Shown here: positions 16,889-26,503 of the stretch, piece after piece
Numbering within the stretch: position 1 is the first letter of the stretch
Layout: every line of letters starts with the position of its first letter
NCBI GenBank assembly: GCA_905233415.1
Contig: CAJOEX010000004.1
Span: 35,862 to 99,861, forward strand
Source: Paludibacteraceae bacterium
Lineage (GTDB): Bacteria; Bacteroidota; Bacteroidia; Bacteroidales; Paludibacteraceae
Direction of reading: 5' to 3'
DNA length: 64,000 nucleotides
The notes under the pieces: model-generated
What the model saw: only the letters and a program-made list of their open reading frames with translations
Told to the model about the DNA's origin: nothing
Databases searched by the model: none
Made by a program: the position numbers and the translations under genes

Positions 16889-18266
16889 ATTTTATCCTGT
16901 TGCCTGTTGCCGTATAAGCCGACCCGTCGGGGAAAACGATATATAAAGCTCCGTCCCGAATCAGTTTCTGCGGTCGGCGTATTGCCGCCTCGCGATTCTC
17001 TACCGCCGAATCATCCGCCTTGTAACCGACCAGCCCGTCCGTAAACGCAAGCCGTTTGGGAATCCACGATGCAATATAATCTTCCTCGGCTTCCAAGTCC
17101 AACGCTATCCCATCTATCCCGCTCCATCGCGTTTCTTCACGCTCCGAAGCACCTGTAGCATGAAACAAATCAAAATACGCCTCAAAGCGCTTCACCAAAC
17201 TTTCTGACTTGAAGAAATTCTCCCGCAAATAGGCATAGCGTGCCAAACGATTCGCCTTGTAGTCAGGATATTCATTCATCAAACGCGTCTGCAACGTTAT
17301 TGCCCAATCCTTCATTTGGTCAACCGCTTCCTCATCCGCCTTGTAGTCCCTGCCGAACGAATGATCCACATCCCACGGCGTAAACAGCACTTTCGACAGC
17401 TCCGGCTTGGTGATATTATAGAATGAGAGATAAGTGTTCTTCCCGCGATTATCACGGGCGGAAAGTACAAGCGCAAACAACTCATAATCCATAAACACCG
17501 GCAAATCGATTTTCTCTGCGATATGTTGCACAAAATCCTCCGTGCTTGCGTTTACCGCAAAATCCATCACATTCGCCAACGGCTCCCAAGTAATCAGATT
17601 GTCCTCCGCATCCGGATACTCAAATTCGAAACGCATCCATCGGTCAGACGTGTTGTCGTAAGCTTCGGTTTCACCCGCCGAAAAGAATGTTCCGTCCCAA
17701 TTGACGGACTTGTACAGCACTCCCCGAACCTTGTTGTTTTCCGTTTTCTTGAGTTTGAGTTGTTTTCGGTCCACCCGCTCCATCAGACAGTAAATGCCAC
17801 GATAGTCATTATTGACATAAACCTCCACGAACTTGCCTTCTGAAGCGTTTTTCATCAGTTGTTCCTTCGGGAAATAGTATGGCTTGCTGGAGAAATCCAG
17901 CCACAAATCCATCGCCACGCGGTTCCGCATACGGGCCTTGTCTATCGCCATCGCATCCAAAATCCAGTAGTTGTCTTCCCGCATTTGCAGCAACGATGTA
18001 TCCATTTTCACGCCGTCTTCATCGTAGAATTTGAGGGCATAGGATTGCTTCTTGTAAATGAGTGACGAAGCCCCGCGATGACGGATTTCCGCTTTCACGG
18101 TGGATGTTTTCTCGCCTTCAACCAATGTAAACGTACACGGCGAAAACGCATCGCTGCTCAACGTCGTAAACGCCAGTTTGACTACCGGCATATAAGTCTG
18201 TACCTCCCGCGCAGATATTGGCAAGAGGTACAGAAGAACAAGCCCTATTAAGGCTCGGATTCTCAT
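16887..18266 (-). CDS. CotH kinase family protein, exported
   Basis: A 459-residue protein with a signal peptide (MRIRALIGLVLLYLLPISA) and a CotH-type atypical protein kinase fold. Motifs: RHRGASSLIYKKQSYALKF near residues 63-81 (Lys candidates for ATP binding), DNRGKNTYL near 273 and the metal-binding FTPWDVDHSFGRD near 296. In Bacillus, CotH phosphorylates spore coat proteins; in Bacteroidota the targets of exported CotH proteins are unknown. It starts inside the zinc-ribbon gene stop (ATGA overlap) and is the last gene of the DUF5606 operon. Confidence 0.88.
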   Translation of the reverse strand: MRIRALIGLVLLYLLPISAREVQTYMPVVKLAFTTLSSDAFSPCTFTLVEGEKTSTVKAEIRHRGASSLIYKKQSYALKFYDEDGVKMDTSLLQMREDNYWILDAMAIDKARMRNRVAMDLWLDFSSKPYYFPKEQLMKNASEGKFVEVYVNNDYRGIYCLMERVDRKQLKLKKTENNKVRGVLYKSVNWDGTFFSAGETEAYDNTSDRWMRFEFEYPDAEDNLITWEPLANVMDFAVNASTEDFVQHIAEKIDLPVFMDYELFALVLSARDNRGKNTYLSFYNITKPELSKVLFTPWDVDHSFGRDYKADEEAVDQMKDWAITLQTRLMNEYPDYKANRLARYAYLRENFFKSESLVKRFEAYFDLFHATGASEREETRWSGIDGIALDLEAEEDYIASWIPKRLAFTDGLVGYKADDSAVENREAAIRRPQKLIRDGALYIVFPDGSAYTATGNRIK

Positions 18267-19021
18267 TTTTTCTTCTTTTCGCCCAGTTCAGGATCAACCA
18301 GAATACGGCCGCAGAACTCGCAAACAATGATTTTCTTGCGTTGCTTGATATCCAGTTGACGCTGTGCAGGAATTTTCGAGTGGCAACCGCCGCAGCTGTC
18401 GCGTTCCACTTTCACAACCGCCAGACCGTTGTGTGCATTCTTGCGGATGCGCTTGAACGCGGTCAGCAGACGCTCGTCAATATGTTTCTCCAATTCTGCA
18501 GAACGGAGTATCAAAGCTTCCGTCTCCGCTTTCGTCTCTTGCAGGATAGTATCCAGTTCGTTCTTTTTCTGGTTGAGGTCAACGGTTTTCTCCTCAATCT
18601 CGGTCACGGTTTTTTGCTTGTCGGCCGTACGAGCCTCCAAGTCAGCCGTGAAGTTACGAATTTTCTTCTGGCTCAGTTCGATATCAAGGGTTTGATACTC
18701 GATTTCCTTGGTCAAATTGTCGTACTCACGGTTGTTGCGAACATTGTCCTGCTGCTCTTTGTAGCGGCTAATGGAAGCATTGGCATTCTCAATACGAACG
18801 CGATGGTCCGAAATGTGAGTTTCCAACTCTTTGATTTCGTTCTCAATGTTTGACAAACGGGTCTTCAAGCCTTCCAATTCGTCACCACGGTCTTTTACTT
18901 CCTGCGGCAGTTCGCCTGCAAGAATGCGCAATTCGTCAATTTTCGAATCCACTTGCTGCAACTCATAGAGAGCTTTCAGTTTCTCTTCTACGGTCAGTTC
19001 TTTTTCTTCTTTCTTTGCCAT
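18263..19021 (-). CDS. Coiled-coil zinc-ribbon protein (C4-type)
   Basis: A 252-residue cytoplasmic protein with a long antiparallel coiled coil (residues about 10-185) and a C-terminal C4 zinc ribbon: CGGCHSKIPAQ near 209 and CEFCGRILVDPE near 232. This is the widespread zf-RING_7/DUF164 family (CdsZ-like). Its role is poorly known; it is often next to Nif3, as here. The start is the ATG giving MAKKEEKELTVEEK. No unusual features. Confidence 0.88.
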   Translation of the reverse strand: MAKKEEKELTVEEKLKALYELQQVDSKIDELRILAGELPQEVKDRGDELEGLKTRLSNIENEIKELETHISDHRVRIENANASISRYKEQQDNVRNNREYDNLTKEIEYQTLDIELSQKKIRNFTADLEARTADKQKTVTEIEEKTVDLNQKKNELDTILQETKAETEALILRSAELEKHIDERLLTAFKRIRKNAHNGLAVVKVERDSCGGCHSKIPAQRQLDIKQRKKIIVCEFCGRILVDPELGEKKKK

Positions 19022-19077
19022 AATTGTATTTTTATATCGTTATTTTCTGTATGCTGTGTACTATATTCATCGGTTAT

Positions 19078-19845
19078 TCAGCCGACCATAACGGGCGACC
19101 GGTCTGCTTTCGCTATGACGGTTTTTACCTTTCCTTCCAGCAATTCGCGAAAAATATCCCGTGTAAAATGCTCACTTACCCAATGATCCATGTCCACTAA
19201 CATGATTTGTCCGTCAAATTCTTGGAACTCATGGTATTTCACATCTGCCGTCACGAAAGCATCTGCCTTGCAATGTACCGCCATAAACGCCAAATCTGCA
19301 CCTGCTCCGCCGCAGAAAGCCACACGATGAATCTTCTCACCCACAGGTTTCGTATAGCGCAACCAATCTGCCCCGAAAACTTCCTTCAGACGGCTTAGGA
19401 ACGCCTCAGGCTTCATTGCTTCCGGCAGATTTCCGACTACGCCCAAACCCCGACCGTTCATGTCCGGCATCAGAATCTCGTAGTCCGTTATTCCCGCCTT
19501 TTCCGCCATTCGGCCGCTAACGCCGTGAAGGTACTTGTCCATAGACGTGTGCGCGCTGTAAATGGCAATATTATGCTTGATTGCCAACTCCACACAACGG
19601 ACCTGCGGTGTTTGACCGCAGATTTGTTTAAGTCCGTGAAAAAGTAACGGATGATGGGAAAGAATGAGATTGCAACCACACTCAATAGCCTCATTGACAA
19701 CAGCTTCTGTTACATCTGTTGTCAACAAGACAGCTTTGACTGCTGCGCTTGTATCACCCACCTGAAGCCCCGAATTATCCCACTCCTCTTGCGTTCCCCG
19801 CGGAGCTACAGATTCTATGATATCAATAATGTCCTTAACGAACAA
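19078..19845 (-). CDS. Nif3-like dinuclear metal centre protein
   Basis: A 255-residue protein of the Nif3/YqfO family (GTP cyclohydrolase I type 2-like fold, hexameric ring with a two-metal site). Motifs: EEWDNSGLQVGD near residue 18, the metal-binding SHHPLLFHG near 65, YSAHTSMDKYLHG near 96 and CGGAGADLAFM near 181. An ATG-started frame reaches 19986, but that part is a basic sequence lying in another frame of the upstream gene. TTG at 19845, one base after the DUF5606 stop, gives a normal family N-terminus (FVKDIIDIIESVAP) and is preferred. Enzyme activity is not established. Confidence 0.87.
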   Translation of the reverse strand: MFVKDIIDIIESVAPRGTQEEWDNSGLQVGDTSAAVKAVLLTTDVTEAVVNEAIECGCNLILSHHPLLFHGLKQICGQTPQVRCVELAIKHNIAIYSAHTSMDKYLHGVSGRMAEKAGITDYEILMPDMNGRGLGVVGNLPEAMKPEAFLSRLKEVFGADWLRYTKPVGEKIHRVAFCGGAGADLAFMAVHCKADAFVTADVKYHEFQEFDGQIMLVDMDHWVSEHFTRDIFRELLEGKVKTVIAKADRSPVMVG

Positions 19846-19846
19846 A

Positions 19847-20389
19847 TCAGCCTTTTTTCGCTCCAACGCCTGTTTTTGCAGCGGCGCCGGCTGCTTTGCC
19901 GGAAGTCTTGGCCTGTACTTTTTGTGCCGCTTTCTTCTGGTTGGCAGCATCATCGGCCTTCGCTTTCTGGTCTTCGACTTTTGCATCCCCTTCTTCCTCT
20001 ACCGTGAAATCGGTAATACCGGCACTCACAAGAATATTGTACCACTGTATCAGTTTGCGAATATCCGACGGATAAACACGGTCACGGTCAAAGTTCGGCA
20101 GTACTGCGGCAAAGAACGTGCGCAATTCATCATTGTCTGCCTTCTTCGCGTCTATGGAAGCCGGTTTGAGACCTTCCTTCTCGCCTAATTTTGTCAGCAC
20201 TTCGCTCAACGCAACATCGTCGTCCTCGGTAAACATACTGACATCTGCGAGGGAAATAATCTTGTCGCGAGCATAGGTCGGCATACGCTTGCCGTCCACA
20301 AGCGATTCAACTATCAGCATGTTATTGCCGTGACTCACTAACTTGAACAAACCGGGTTTGCCTGCAATGGCAAGGATTTCTTTGAGCAT
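19847..20389 (-). CDS. DUF5606 domain-containing protein
   Basis: A 180-residue cytoplasmic protein starting MLKEILAIAGKPGLFKLV, the hallmark of the Bacteroidota-specific DUF5606 family. Residues 1-125 are the conserved domain (LIVESLVDGKRMPTYARDK, FDRDRVYPSDIRKLIQWYN). The last 45 residues are a Lys/Ala/Gly-rich low-complexity tail. Function is unknown. It heads an operon with nif3, the zinc-ribbon protein and cotH. Confidence 0.85.
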   Translation of the reverse strand: MLKEILAIAGKPGLFKLVSHGNNMLIVESLVDGKRMPTYARDKIISLADVSMFTEDDDVALSEVLTKLGEKEGLKPASIDAKKADNDELRTFFAAVLPNFDRDRVYPSDIRKLIQWYNILVSAGITDFTVEEEGDAKVEDQKAKADDAANQKKAAQKVQAKTSGKAAGAAAKTGVGAKKG

Positions 20390-20428
20390 ATTCTATCCGT
20401 TTTTACTAATGGTTTCACAATTTCGCCG

Positions 20429-20436
20429 CAAAAGTA
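20429..20436 (-). promoter_or_regulatory. -7 box of the DUF5606 operon promoter
   Basis: TACTTTTG on the minus strand, 39 nt upstream of the ATG. Confidence 0.65.
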
Positions 20437-20542
20437 CTGCTTTTTTTTCATATACACAAATAAAAATGCCCTTTTCACTCATTTTTGCCAAAAACTGCAA
20501 AAATCACCTTTATTATTTATTGGCGAAGAAAAACAAGGAAAA

Positions 20543-20574
20543 TTTGCACATATCAGAAAAAAGCAGTACTTTTG
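20543..20574 (+). promoter_or_regulatory. Promoter of the TonB receptor/DUF4876/DUF6850 operon
   Basis: TTTG at 20543-20546 and TACTTTTG at 20567-20574, 20 bp apart, in the context AAAAAGCAGTACTTTTGCAG. The ATG follows 8 nt after the box. Confidence 0.8.
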
Positions 20575-20582
20575 CAGGCGGA

Positions 20583-23105
20583 ATGCAGAAGGCAGCAGGA
20601 TTCATATTATTCGCTTGTCTGGCAGCACAGGCTTTTGGTCAAACGGCAGCAACCTCGGAACAAGCATCGGTGCTGGATTCTGCCCAGCAAGTATTGTTGG
20701 ACAGTTTGGAACATATGTTCCAAATTCAGGAAGTGGTTGTTACTGCCGAAGAAAGCACGACCAAAAGCAGCGCCTCACTTGTCAATAAAGAGGCCATGCA
20801 GCACTTGCAGCCGTCGTCTTTTACGGACATTGTCAGCATGCTCCCCGGCGCAAACACCAAAGACCCAAACCTGACTACCGCCAACACCATCAAACTGCGT
20901 GAAGCAGACGGAGGAAGCAGTAGCGACGAGTATGCAACCTCGTCTTTAGGAACCGGGTTTGTAATTGACGGCGCTCCTATTTCAACGGATGCCAACATGC
21001 AGTACGTGCAAGGCGCGACAAGCAGCGAAGATGCTTCACGGCAGGTCGTGAACAAAGGAGTCGATATGCGCACCATTTCTACCGATGACATCGAAAAAGT
21101 GGAGATTATCCGCGGAATTGCGTCTGCCGAATATGGCGATGTAACTTCAGGCGTTGTGCGTATTGAACGGACGATGAAACCAACCCCGTGGAAAGCAAGA
21201 TTCAAAGCGGACGGTTTCTCAAAATTATTCTATGTCGGCAAAGGTGTAGGCTGGCGGGATAACAAAACCGTACTGAATGTAGGCGTGGATTACCTGAACG
21301 CCAAAAACGACCCGACCAACACGCTGGAGAATTATCAGCGGATTACCGCTTCAGCACGACTTTTAAACGAGTGGAACAAGAATACGCACCGAATCCGCTG
21401 GCAGACCAACATCGACTATACAGGCAGTATCGACAACGAAAAAATTGACCCCGATATACACTATAACAAGGAAGACTCCTACAAAAGCGAATACCACAAA
21501 ATCAGTTGGGCAAACACGCTGAACTGGAATATTCCCTCCCAAAGTTGGTGGTCCGTACAACTGACAACAAACATCGCTTACTCGATAGACCGCATCACGC
21601 AAACACGGCTCGTGCAACTGACCACGCCCATCCAACCTGCAATTGATAATATGCAGGAAGGCAACAGCGATGTGGAATTGCTGCCTTATCGGTATGTTGC
21701 CAGCCATGAAGTGGACGGACGACCTCTGAATGTGTTTGTGCGCCCCAAAGTGAACTTTTTCTTCGACACATGGCTTATTAGGCATAAAGCTTCTGCAGGT
21801 ATAGAGTGGAAATTCGACAAGAATTTCGGAGACGGACAAGTATATGACCTCAAACGACCTCTAAACTATAGTTCCAACCTGCGACCACGGGCATATTACG
21901 ATATCCCTGCGACCAACCAGCTGGCTTGGTACGTACAGGACGCCATGTCTTTGGTTGTAGGCCGCTGGTCATTGGATCTGGAAATCGGTTTGCGCGGCAC
22001 TTCATTATTGGGTTTGGATAAAGATTATGCGATGTTTGGGAAGTGCTATCTTGACCCGCGCGCAAACTTGAGCCTGAACATTCCTGTTAACGGAGGACAA
22101 TTGCATATCGCGGGAGCTGTCGGTCAGCACACGAAAATGCCGACATTGCTGCAACTCTATCCAAACATTATTTATGAGGATTTGAAAGCGCCGGAAGTGC
22201 ATGTTTCACCAACGGACAGCACAATGAATATCTATACCCACCTTATTGACCCGACAAACTATAATCTCACACCTGCACGGAATTTCAAATGGGAAGTGCG
22301 TTTTGGCGGAGACATAAAGAAGCATAAGTTTTCAATAACCTATTTTCAGGAAAATATGCTCGACGGCTTCCGGCAATGGAAAAATTGTATTGCATACACC
22401 TACCCTATTGTGAATGATGGCATCAGCAGCGACTATACGAAATTACTGACGTACGCAATGACAACGAACGGCAGCCGTATAAGCAAGCAAGGTGTCGAAT
22501 GGCAATATCAAAGTCCGTGTATCAAAGCCATCTGCACACGGTTTACAATCAACGGAGCGTGGTTGAGAACCGTTTATGAGAACTCGCAGGCGATGTTCTC
22601 TACCGACAAACTAACGCAAACTATCGGAAATACAGCCGTCAAAGACTTGTACGTTGGTTACTACAACTGGTCAGACGGCACCATTCGCGAGAACCTGAAT
22701 ACGAACATTATTGCGGACGTACATATCGCAAAGATTGGTTTGACCGTGAGTGCAACATTTGAACTGAACTGGTTTACGGCTTCGCAAACACTGTATAAAG
22801 ACGGAACACCAATGGCATATATGGACACATCGGGCGAACTGAAGCCTTATACGGAAGCAGATAAAAGCGACCCGTACCTGCAATGGTTGGTATTCACTTA
22901 TAACGCCGACCTTTTCCGGAAAAAAACGGTGCCATTTGCGGGTTATTTGAACCTGCGTGTGCAGAAATCAGTGACAAAGTTTGCCAATGTAGCGCTGTTT
23001 GTCAATAAATTGTTGGACTACTTGCCGGACTATAAGATGGACGGTGTGACTATTCACAGAAGTGCCAGTCCGTATTTTGGAATGGAAGTTAATTTAAACA
23101 TATGA
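20583..23105 (+). CDS. TonB-dependent outer-membrane receptor
   Basis: An 840-residue receptor. Signal peptide MQKAAGFILFACLAAQAFGQ, then a short linker and the plug domain (EVVVTAEEST near residue 49, ending with VEIIRGIASAEYGDVTSGVV near 180), then a 22-strand barrel pattern to the C-terminal aromatic strand ending GMEVNLNI. It lacks the N-terminal carboxypeptidase-like domain of SusC proteins, so it is more like a metal, haem or siderophore receptor. The reading frame is open 240 nt further upstream but that part spans the promoter. It overlaps the next gene by 4 nt. The ligand is unknown. Confidence 0.88.
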   Translation: MQKAAGFILFACLAAQAFGQTAATSEQASVLDSAQQVLLDSLEHMFQIQEVVVTAEESTTKSSASLVNKEAMQHLQPSSFTDIVSMLPGANTKDPNLTTANTIKLREADGGSSSDEYATSSLGTGFVIDGAPISTDANMQYVQGATSSEDASRQVVNKGVDMRTISTDDIEKVEIIRGIASAEYGDVTSGVVRIERTMKPTPWKARFKADGFSKLFYVGKGVGWRDNKTVLNVGVDYLNAKNDPTNTLENYQRITASARLLNEWNKNTHRIRWQTNIDYTGSIDNEKIDPDIHYNKEDSYKSEYHKISWANTLNWNIPSQSWWSVQLTTNIAYSIDRITQTRLVQLTTPIQPAIDNMQEGNSDVELLPYRYVASHEVDGRPLNVFVRPKVNFFFDTWLIRHKASAGIEWKFDKNFGDGQVYDLKRPLNYSSNLRPRAYYDIPATNQLAWYVQDAMSLVVGRWSLDLEIGLRGTSLLGLDKDYAMFGKCYLDPRANLSLNIPVNGGQLHIAGAVGQHTKMPTLLQLYPNIIYEDLKAPEVHVSPTDSTMNIYTHLIDPTNYNLTPARNFKWEVRFGGDIKKHKFSITYFQENMLDGFRQWKNCIAYTYPIVNDGISSDYTKLLTYAMTTNGSRISKQGVEWQYQSPCIKAICTRFTINGAWLRTVYENSQAMFSTDKLTQTIGNTAVKDLYVGYYNWSDGTIRENLNTNIIADVHIAKIGLTVSATFELNWFTASQTLYKDGTPMAYMDTSGELKPYTEADKSDPYLQWLVFTYNADLFRKKTVPFAGYLNLRVQKSVTKFANVALFVNKLLDYLPDYKMDGVTIHRSASPYFGMEVNLNI

Positions 23106-24307
23106 AAAAAATACCTTATATATTGTTGGGTTTTGTATTGGCGGCCTGCCAGCCTCATGACGTTGAAGAAACGGTGGAAGTCCGCCTAGCGGTGAAATTG
23201 CCAAAAGTGGAAGGACAACAATTGTCCGTCAGCAACTGTCAAGTCTCCGCAAAGGAATTGAATATGGGTAGCATAACTACGCTTGCGGTGGAGGAATTAG
23301 GTGACACCATTGCCCTGTCCCTCAAACGCGGTTATTACGACCTTGAACTGCGGGCAACAGTCTGTCTTGCCAACGACACTATGCAATTACGCGGTTATAG
23401 AAAAGGATTGGCTGTCGCAGCGCAAACAACAGACTCCATTGTATGTACGCTCAGCGGCGGCAATGCGGGTTGGGTGATCGCCGAAGTGTTCTTTGCCGGC
23501 ACACAAACACCGGAAGGGAAAAACTATATCGGAGACAAGTATGTAGTGCTTTACAACAACTCAAACGACACTCTGGACGCCAACGGTTTGGTACTTATTG
23601 AATCCAAACTCAAAAACACCAGCAAATATACCTTGACACCTGATTTCCGCAACAAGCATATCGGAGCGGACGCGCTCTATCGGATTCCGCTTGACAAGCC
23701 CTACCGCATTGCTCCTGGAAAACGAATATTGCTGGTGGACAATGCGATGAATCACACAGAGGCCAACACGAATTCGTTTGACCTCAGTACCGCAGACTGG
23801 GAGTGGTACGACCAATCCACCAACCCCAAGATAACGGATGTGGATAACCCCGATGTACCGAATTTGGAGAAGATTTATTGTTACACGCTGACCATTTGGG
23901 GACCGAACAATCAAGGCAATACATCCTTTGCCATCGGACGGCTGCCGGATACATTGGATATAAATCAGTATCTCACTCAGTATAAATTGGACTACGATTA
24001 TGTCAATGTCACATCTGCGGGAACGTTCAATATGTCCGCCACCACTTATCTTTTCCCGAACGAGTGGGTTTTGGATGCCGTAAATCTTTGTCCGTCAGAT
24101 ACCTATCAATGGCTTGTGGTGGACTTGTCGTTGGACGCCGGTTATACGTATGTGGCAGCCACCGGCAGTGACAAGACACGTTTCGGCAAGTCCGTACGCC
24201 GGAAAACAAGCGTCACTATCGACCAAAGACGCGTGCTGCAAGATACCAATAACTCCACGGACGATTTCCTGACAGCACAAACAGCAGACCCTTTTTATTT
24301 TAATTGA
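23102..24307 (+). CDS. DUF4876 lipoprotein
   Basis: A 401-residue lipoprotein: signal MKKIPYILLGFVLAAC with lipidated Cys16. The domain after about residue 125 (AEVFFAGTQTPEGKNYIGDKYV...LYNNSNDTLDANGL) resembles DUF4876/lamin-tail-like beta domains. It is translationally coupled to the TonB receptor (ATGA overlap) and followed by a DUF6850 barrel protein, a recurring Bacteroidales trio. By position it may be the surface or periplasmic ligand-binding partner of the receptor; this is inference. Confidence 0.75.
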   Translation: MKKIPYILLGFVLAACQPHDVEETVEVRLAVKLPKVEGQQLSVSNCQVSAKELNMGSITTLAVEELGDTIALSLKRGYYDLELRATVCLANDTMQLRGYRKGLAVAAQTTDSIVCTLSGGNAGWVIAEVFFAGTQTPEGKNYIGDKYVVLYNNSNDTLDANGLVLIESKLKNTSKYTLTPDFRNKHIGADALYRIPLDKPYRIAPGKRILLVDNAMNHTEANTNSFDLSTADWEWYDQSTNPKITDVDNPDVPNLEKIYCYTLTIWGPNNQGNTSFAIGRLPDTLDINQYLTQYKLDYDYVNVTSAGTFNMSATTYLFPNEWVLDAVNLCPSDTYQWLVVDLSLDAGYTYVAATGSDKTRFGKSVRRKTSVTIDQRRVLQDTNNSTDDFLTAQTADPFYFN

Positions 24308-24313
24308 TATTTG

Positions 24314-25522
24314 ATGTTCAAACTACTCCTCATATTAACCACGTTGCTGACGGATTCTGCCGCCACGGAAGTGAGTGTGCAAGGCACTTACGGCCAATCG
24401 ACAATGCCCATTGTCGGTTCCCGAAACGGCGGATTTGCAGTGGAGGCAAACGCGATTTACGATTTTCCCGGAACCGAGCACCGCGTGTTCGGCGAAGCAA
24501 GTTACACATGGAATGAAAGCAGTGACAACAAATGGGTGGAGAATAGCGACCACGAACGTTTGTATCCTCTGTTGACCTGCGATACGGTGGGAGGAGGAAT
24601 GCACACGGAAGATTATCATTTCCGTGGCGGTTACCGTATGCTTCGAAAAAATATACTATGGCATATCGCATTGGAATACTCCGCGCGCCAGGCTTATCGC
24701 ACCATAGACCCCCGTCCGCGCAACAAAGTTGCAAACCTGCAACTGGATGCTTCTGTCGGGTTCACCGCCAAGGAACATGCTTTTTCGTGGATAGCACAAA
24801 TAGGACGCTACAAACAAAACAACGATATCAAGTTTTATTCTGAATTGGGTGAAGCGATGGTTTATCACTTGATTACGACGGAAGGCGAATATGCACGCTT
24901 TAACAGTTTCAAGTCCGCCTATTATCACGGATATAATGCCGGTTTGCAATTTTGTGTACAGCCTTTCTCACGCGGATTTCTCGCCGGTTTGGCATATGAG
25001 TTTTCCACCATTACGGAAGAGTTAAGCAGCAGTACCGCAATTCCAATCGGCACGTTGCAAACCCACTGTATCTCGGCACAATTCGGCTATACAACCCCGG
25101 TCTGGCACATTTCAGCATATGGTGAATGGCGGCAACGCAATGTATGGCAGGCTATATACGGCGATGCGGCGAATAACAACTACGAGTTGTTGTTAAACGA
25201 GCAACGCTATGCGGAACAACAGTACCGTGTCGGTGCCGCAGGCAGTTACACGCATGGGATGCCTGTCGGTAAGATAACATTTGCCGCAGCAGCGCATTAT
25301 AACGCGTCATCCGTCCGCCAACAGACTACGACCAAACGCTTCCACGAACTGAGTGACGAACTGTTATCCCCAAAAGTTGGGATAAACGCTTCTGTGCGTT
25401 ATGCGTTTCCTATTGCCCGCAAGATTTCGTTCTTCCTCAAACCGGCAGCAGTTTACCTCTATTACACCAAAACAACCCACCAAACATGGCAGGTTGTCTT
25501 GAATGCAGGTATTTGTTTCTAA
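24314..25522 (+). CDS. DUF6850-like outer-membrane beta-barrel protein
   Basis: A 402-residue protein with a short signal-like N-terminus (MFKLLLILTTLLTDSAAT) and alternating amphipathic beta strands with many aromatic residues, ending in VVLNAGICF, a typical C-terminal barrel strand. It matches the partner barrel found with TonB/DUF4876 genes. The frame also offers a TTG three bases earlier; ATG at 24314 is chosen. Its stop is one base from the opposing gene's stop (TAA a TTA), leaving no room for a terminator between the operons. Confidence 0.65.
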   Translation: MFKLLLILTTLLTDSAATEVSVQGTYGQSTMPIVGSRNGGFAVEANAIYDFPGTEHRVFGEASYTWNESSDNKWVENSDHERLYPLLTCDTVGGGMHTEDYHFRGGYRMLRKNILWHIALEYSARQAYRTIDPRPRNKVANLQLDASVGFTAKEHAFSWIAQIGRYKQNNDIKFYSELGEAMVYHLITTEGEYARFNSFKSAYYHGYNAGLQFCVQPFSRGFLAGLAYEFSTITEELSSSTAIPIGTLQTHCISAQFGYTTPVWHISAYGEWRQRNVWQAIYGDAANNNYELLLNEQRYAEQQYRVGAAGSYTHGMPVGKITFAAAAHYNASSVRQQTTTKRFHELSDELLSPKVGINASVRYAFPIARKISFFLKPAAVYLYYTKTTHQTWQVVLNAGICF

Positions 25523-25523
25523 A

Positions 25524-26063
25524 TTACAGGAACATAAAAATCAGCGGAATAAGTATTCCGACAGCAAATTCGACACCTCCGATTCCGCACAGACCGTGCT
25601 TACCTTTGAGCATAACTAAGCCTGTCAAAACAACCAACACGATGGCTCCTGCGAAGATGTCCGAGAACCACGTCCACGCTTTGCCGGGGATGTTATAGTG
25701 CAAATTACTCAAGCTGCCAAATATCGGGCGTTTCTTCACTTGCTCCAATACACCGGTATGCGTAGTTAAGTCCACCGTAAGCGTACTGTTCCCTTTCAGA
25801 AACACCTTCAGCGTCGCACTGTCAGGATGATAGTGCTGAATCTCCTTGCCGGACATACCGCACAACGCAAGCCATTCGTCAACACTTCCGTCAGCAGGCA
25901 GACTGTACTCGCTGCGGTTGATGGTATATTGGCTGTTGAATGTTGCTTTATGGTTCAACGCGATACCGCTGATGGCATACACCAGCAATGTGCCTGCAAA
26001 CACATAACTCAACTCGCGGTGGATTATCCGCATCCACTTTCGGAACTGTGCGCCGCTTTCCAT
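25524..26063 (-). CDS. PepSY-associated TM helix protein
   Basis: A 179-residue inner-membrane protein. Helix 1 (residues about 20-35) follows the basic/His motif KWMRIIHRELSY; a periplasmic loop of about 90 residues contains a PepSY-like unit; helices 2-3 are near 133-178, following LHYNIPGKAWTWFSD. His residues near helix ends suggest haem or metal contact, as in PepSY-TM reductases, but this is a short form. It is translationally coupled (TAATG) to the lipoprotein gene upstream. Confidence 0.78.
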   Translation of the reverse strand: MESGAQFRKWMRIIHRELSYVFAGTLLVYAISGIALNHKATFNSQYTINRSEYSLPADGSVDEWLALCGMSGKEIQHYHPDSATLKVFLKGNSTLTVDLTTHTGVLEQVKKRPIFGSLSNLHYNIPGKAWTWFSDIFAGAIVLVVLTGLVMLKGKHGLCGIGGVEFAVGILIPLIFMFL

Positions 26064-26503
26064 TACTCGGTGATAATTTCGTAGCTGACTGCCTCCGCAA
26101 AGTATTTGCGGATGGCTTTCTTTTCGGTCTCGCAGCCGTTGTCGTCTTCACCGTGTTTCAGGCCGTCATCGGATACGTTCTCTTCGGGAATAACCTCAAC
26201 GGCGTTCAGGATGCCGCGGACACGCACGATATTATTGATGCACTCCGGTGCGAAGTTGCCCATCTTGGCGCCTTCCACGCGCAGAATACGGCTCTCGTCC
26301 GAACCCATAAGGAACGCCTTGCGGCCGCCGTGTTTGCAAAGATGACTGCATACGCCCTGGAACACAATGGTGTCGCCTACCAGTGAATCCGCTTGCGCAT
26401 ACACTTCGTCAATCGAGTAAATCACTTGCGCCTGTTGCGCCTGTTTCTGACAAGCAGTAAACGCCACTAACGCCACTGCCAAAATAACGAATAGTTTTTT
26501 CAT
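26063..26503 (-). CDS. OB-fold-like lipoprotein with CSHLCKHGG motif
   Basis: A 146-residue lipoprotein (signal MKKLFVILAVALVAFTAC, Cys18). The mature part has the order of small beta strands seen in periplasmic OB-fold proteins (DSLVGDTIVFQGVCSHLC...VRVRGILNAVEV). The Cys/His motif CSHLCKHGGRKAFLMG could hold a metal. A Glu/Asp/Cys segment (EDDNGCETEKK) follows. No named family can be assigned. It lies between the propeller-like gene and the PepSY gene with overlapping stops and starts on both sides, so the three are made together. Confidence 0.7.
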   Translation of the reverse strand: MKKLFVILAVALVAFTACQKQAQQAQVIYSIDEVYAQADSLVGDTIVFQGVCSHLCKHGGRKAFLMGSDESRILRVEGAKMGNFAPECINNIVRVRGILNAVEVIPEENVSDDGLKHGEDDNGCETEKKAIRKYFAEAVSYEIITE

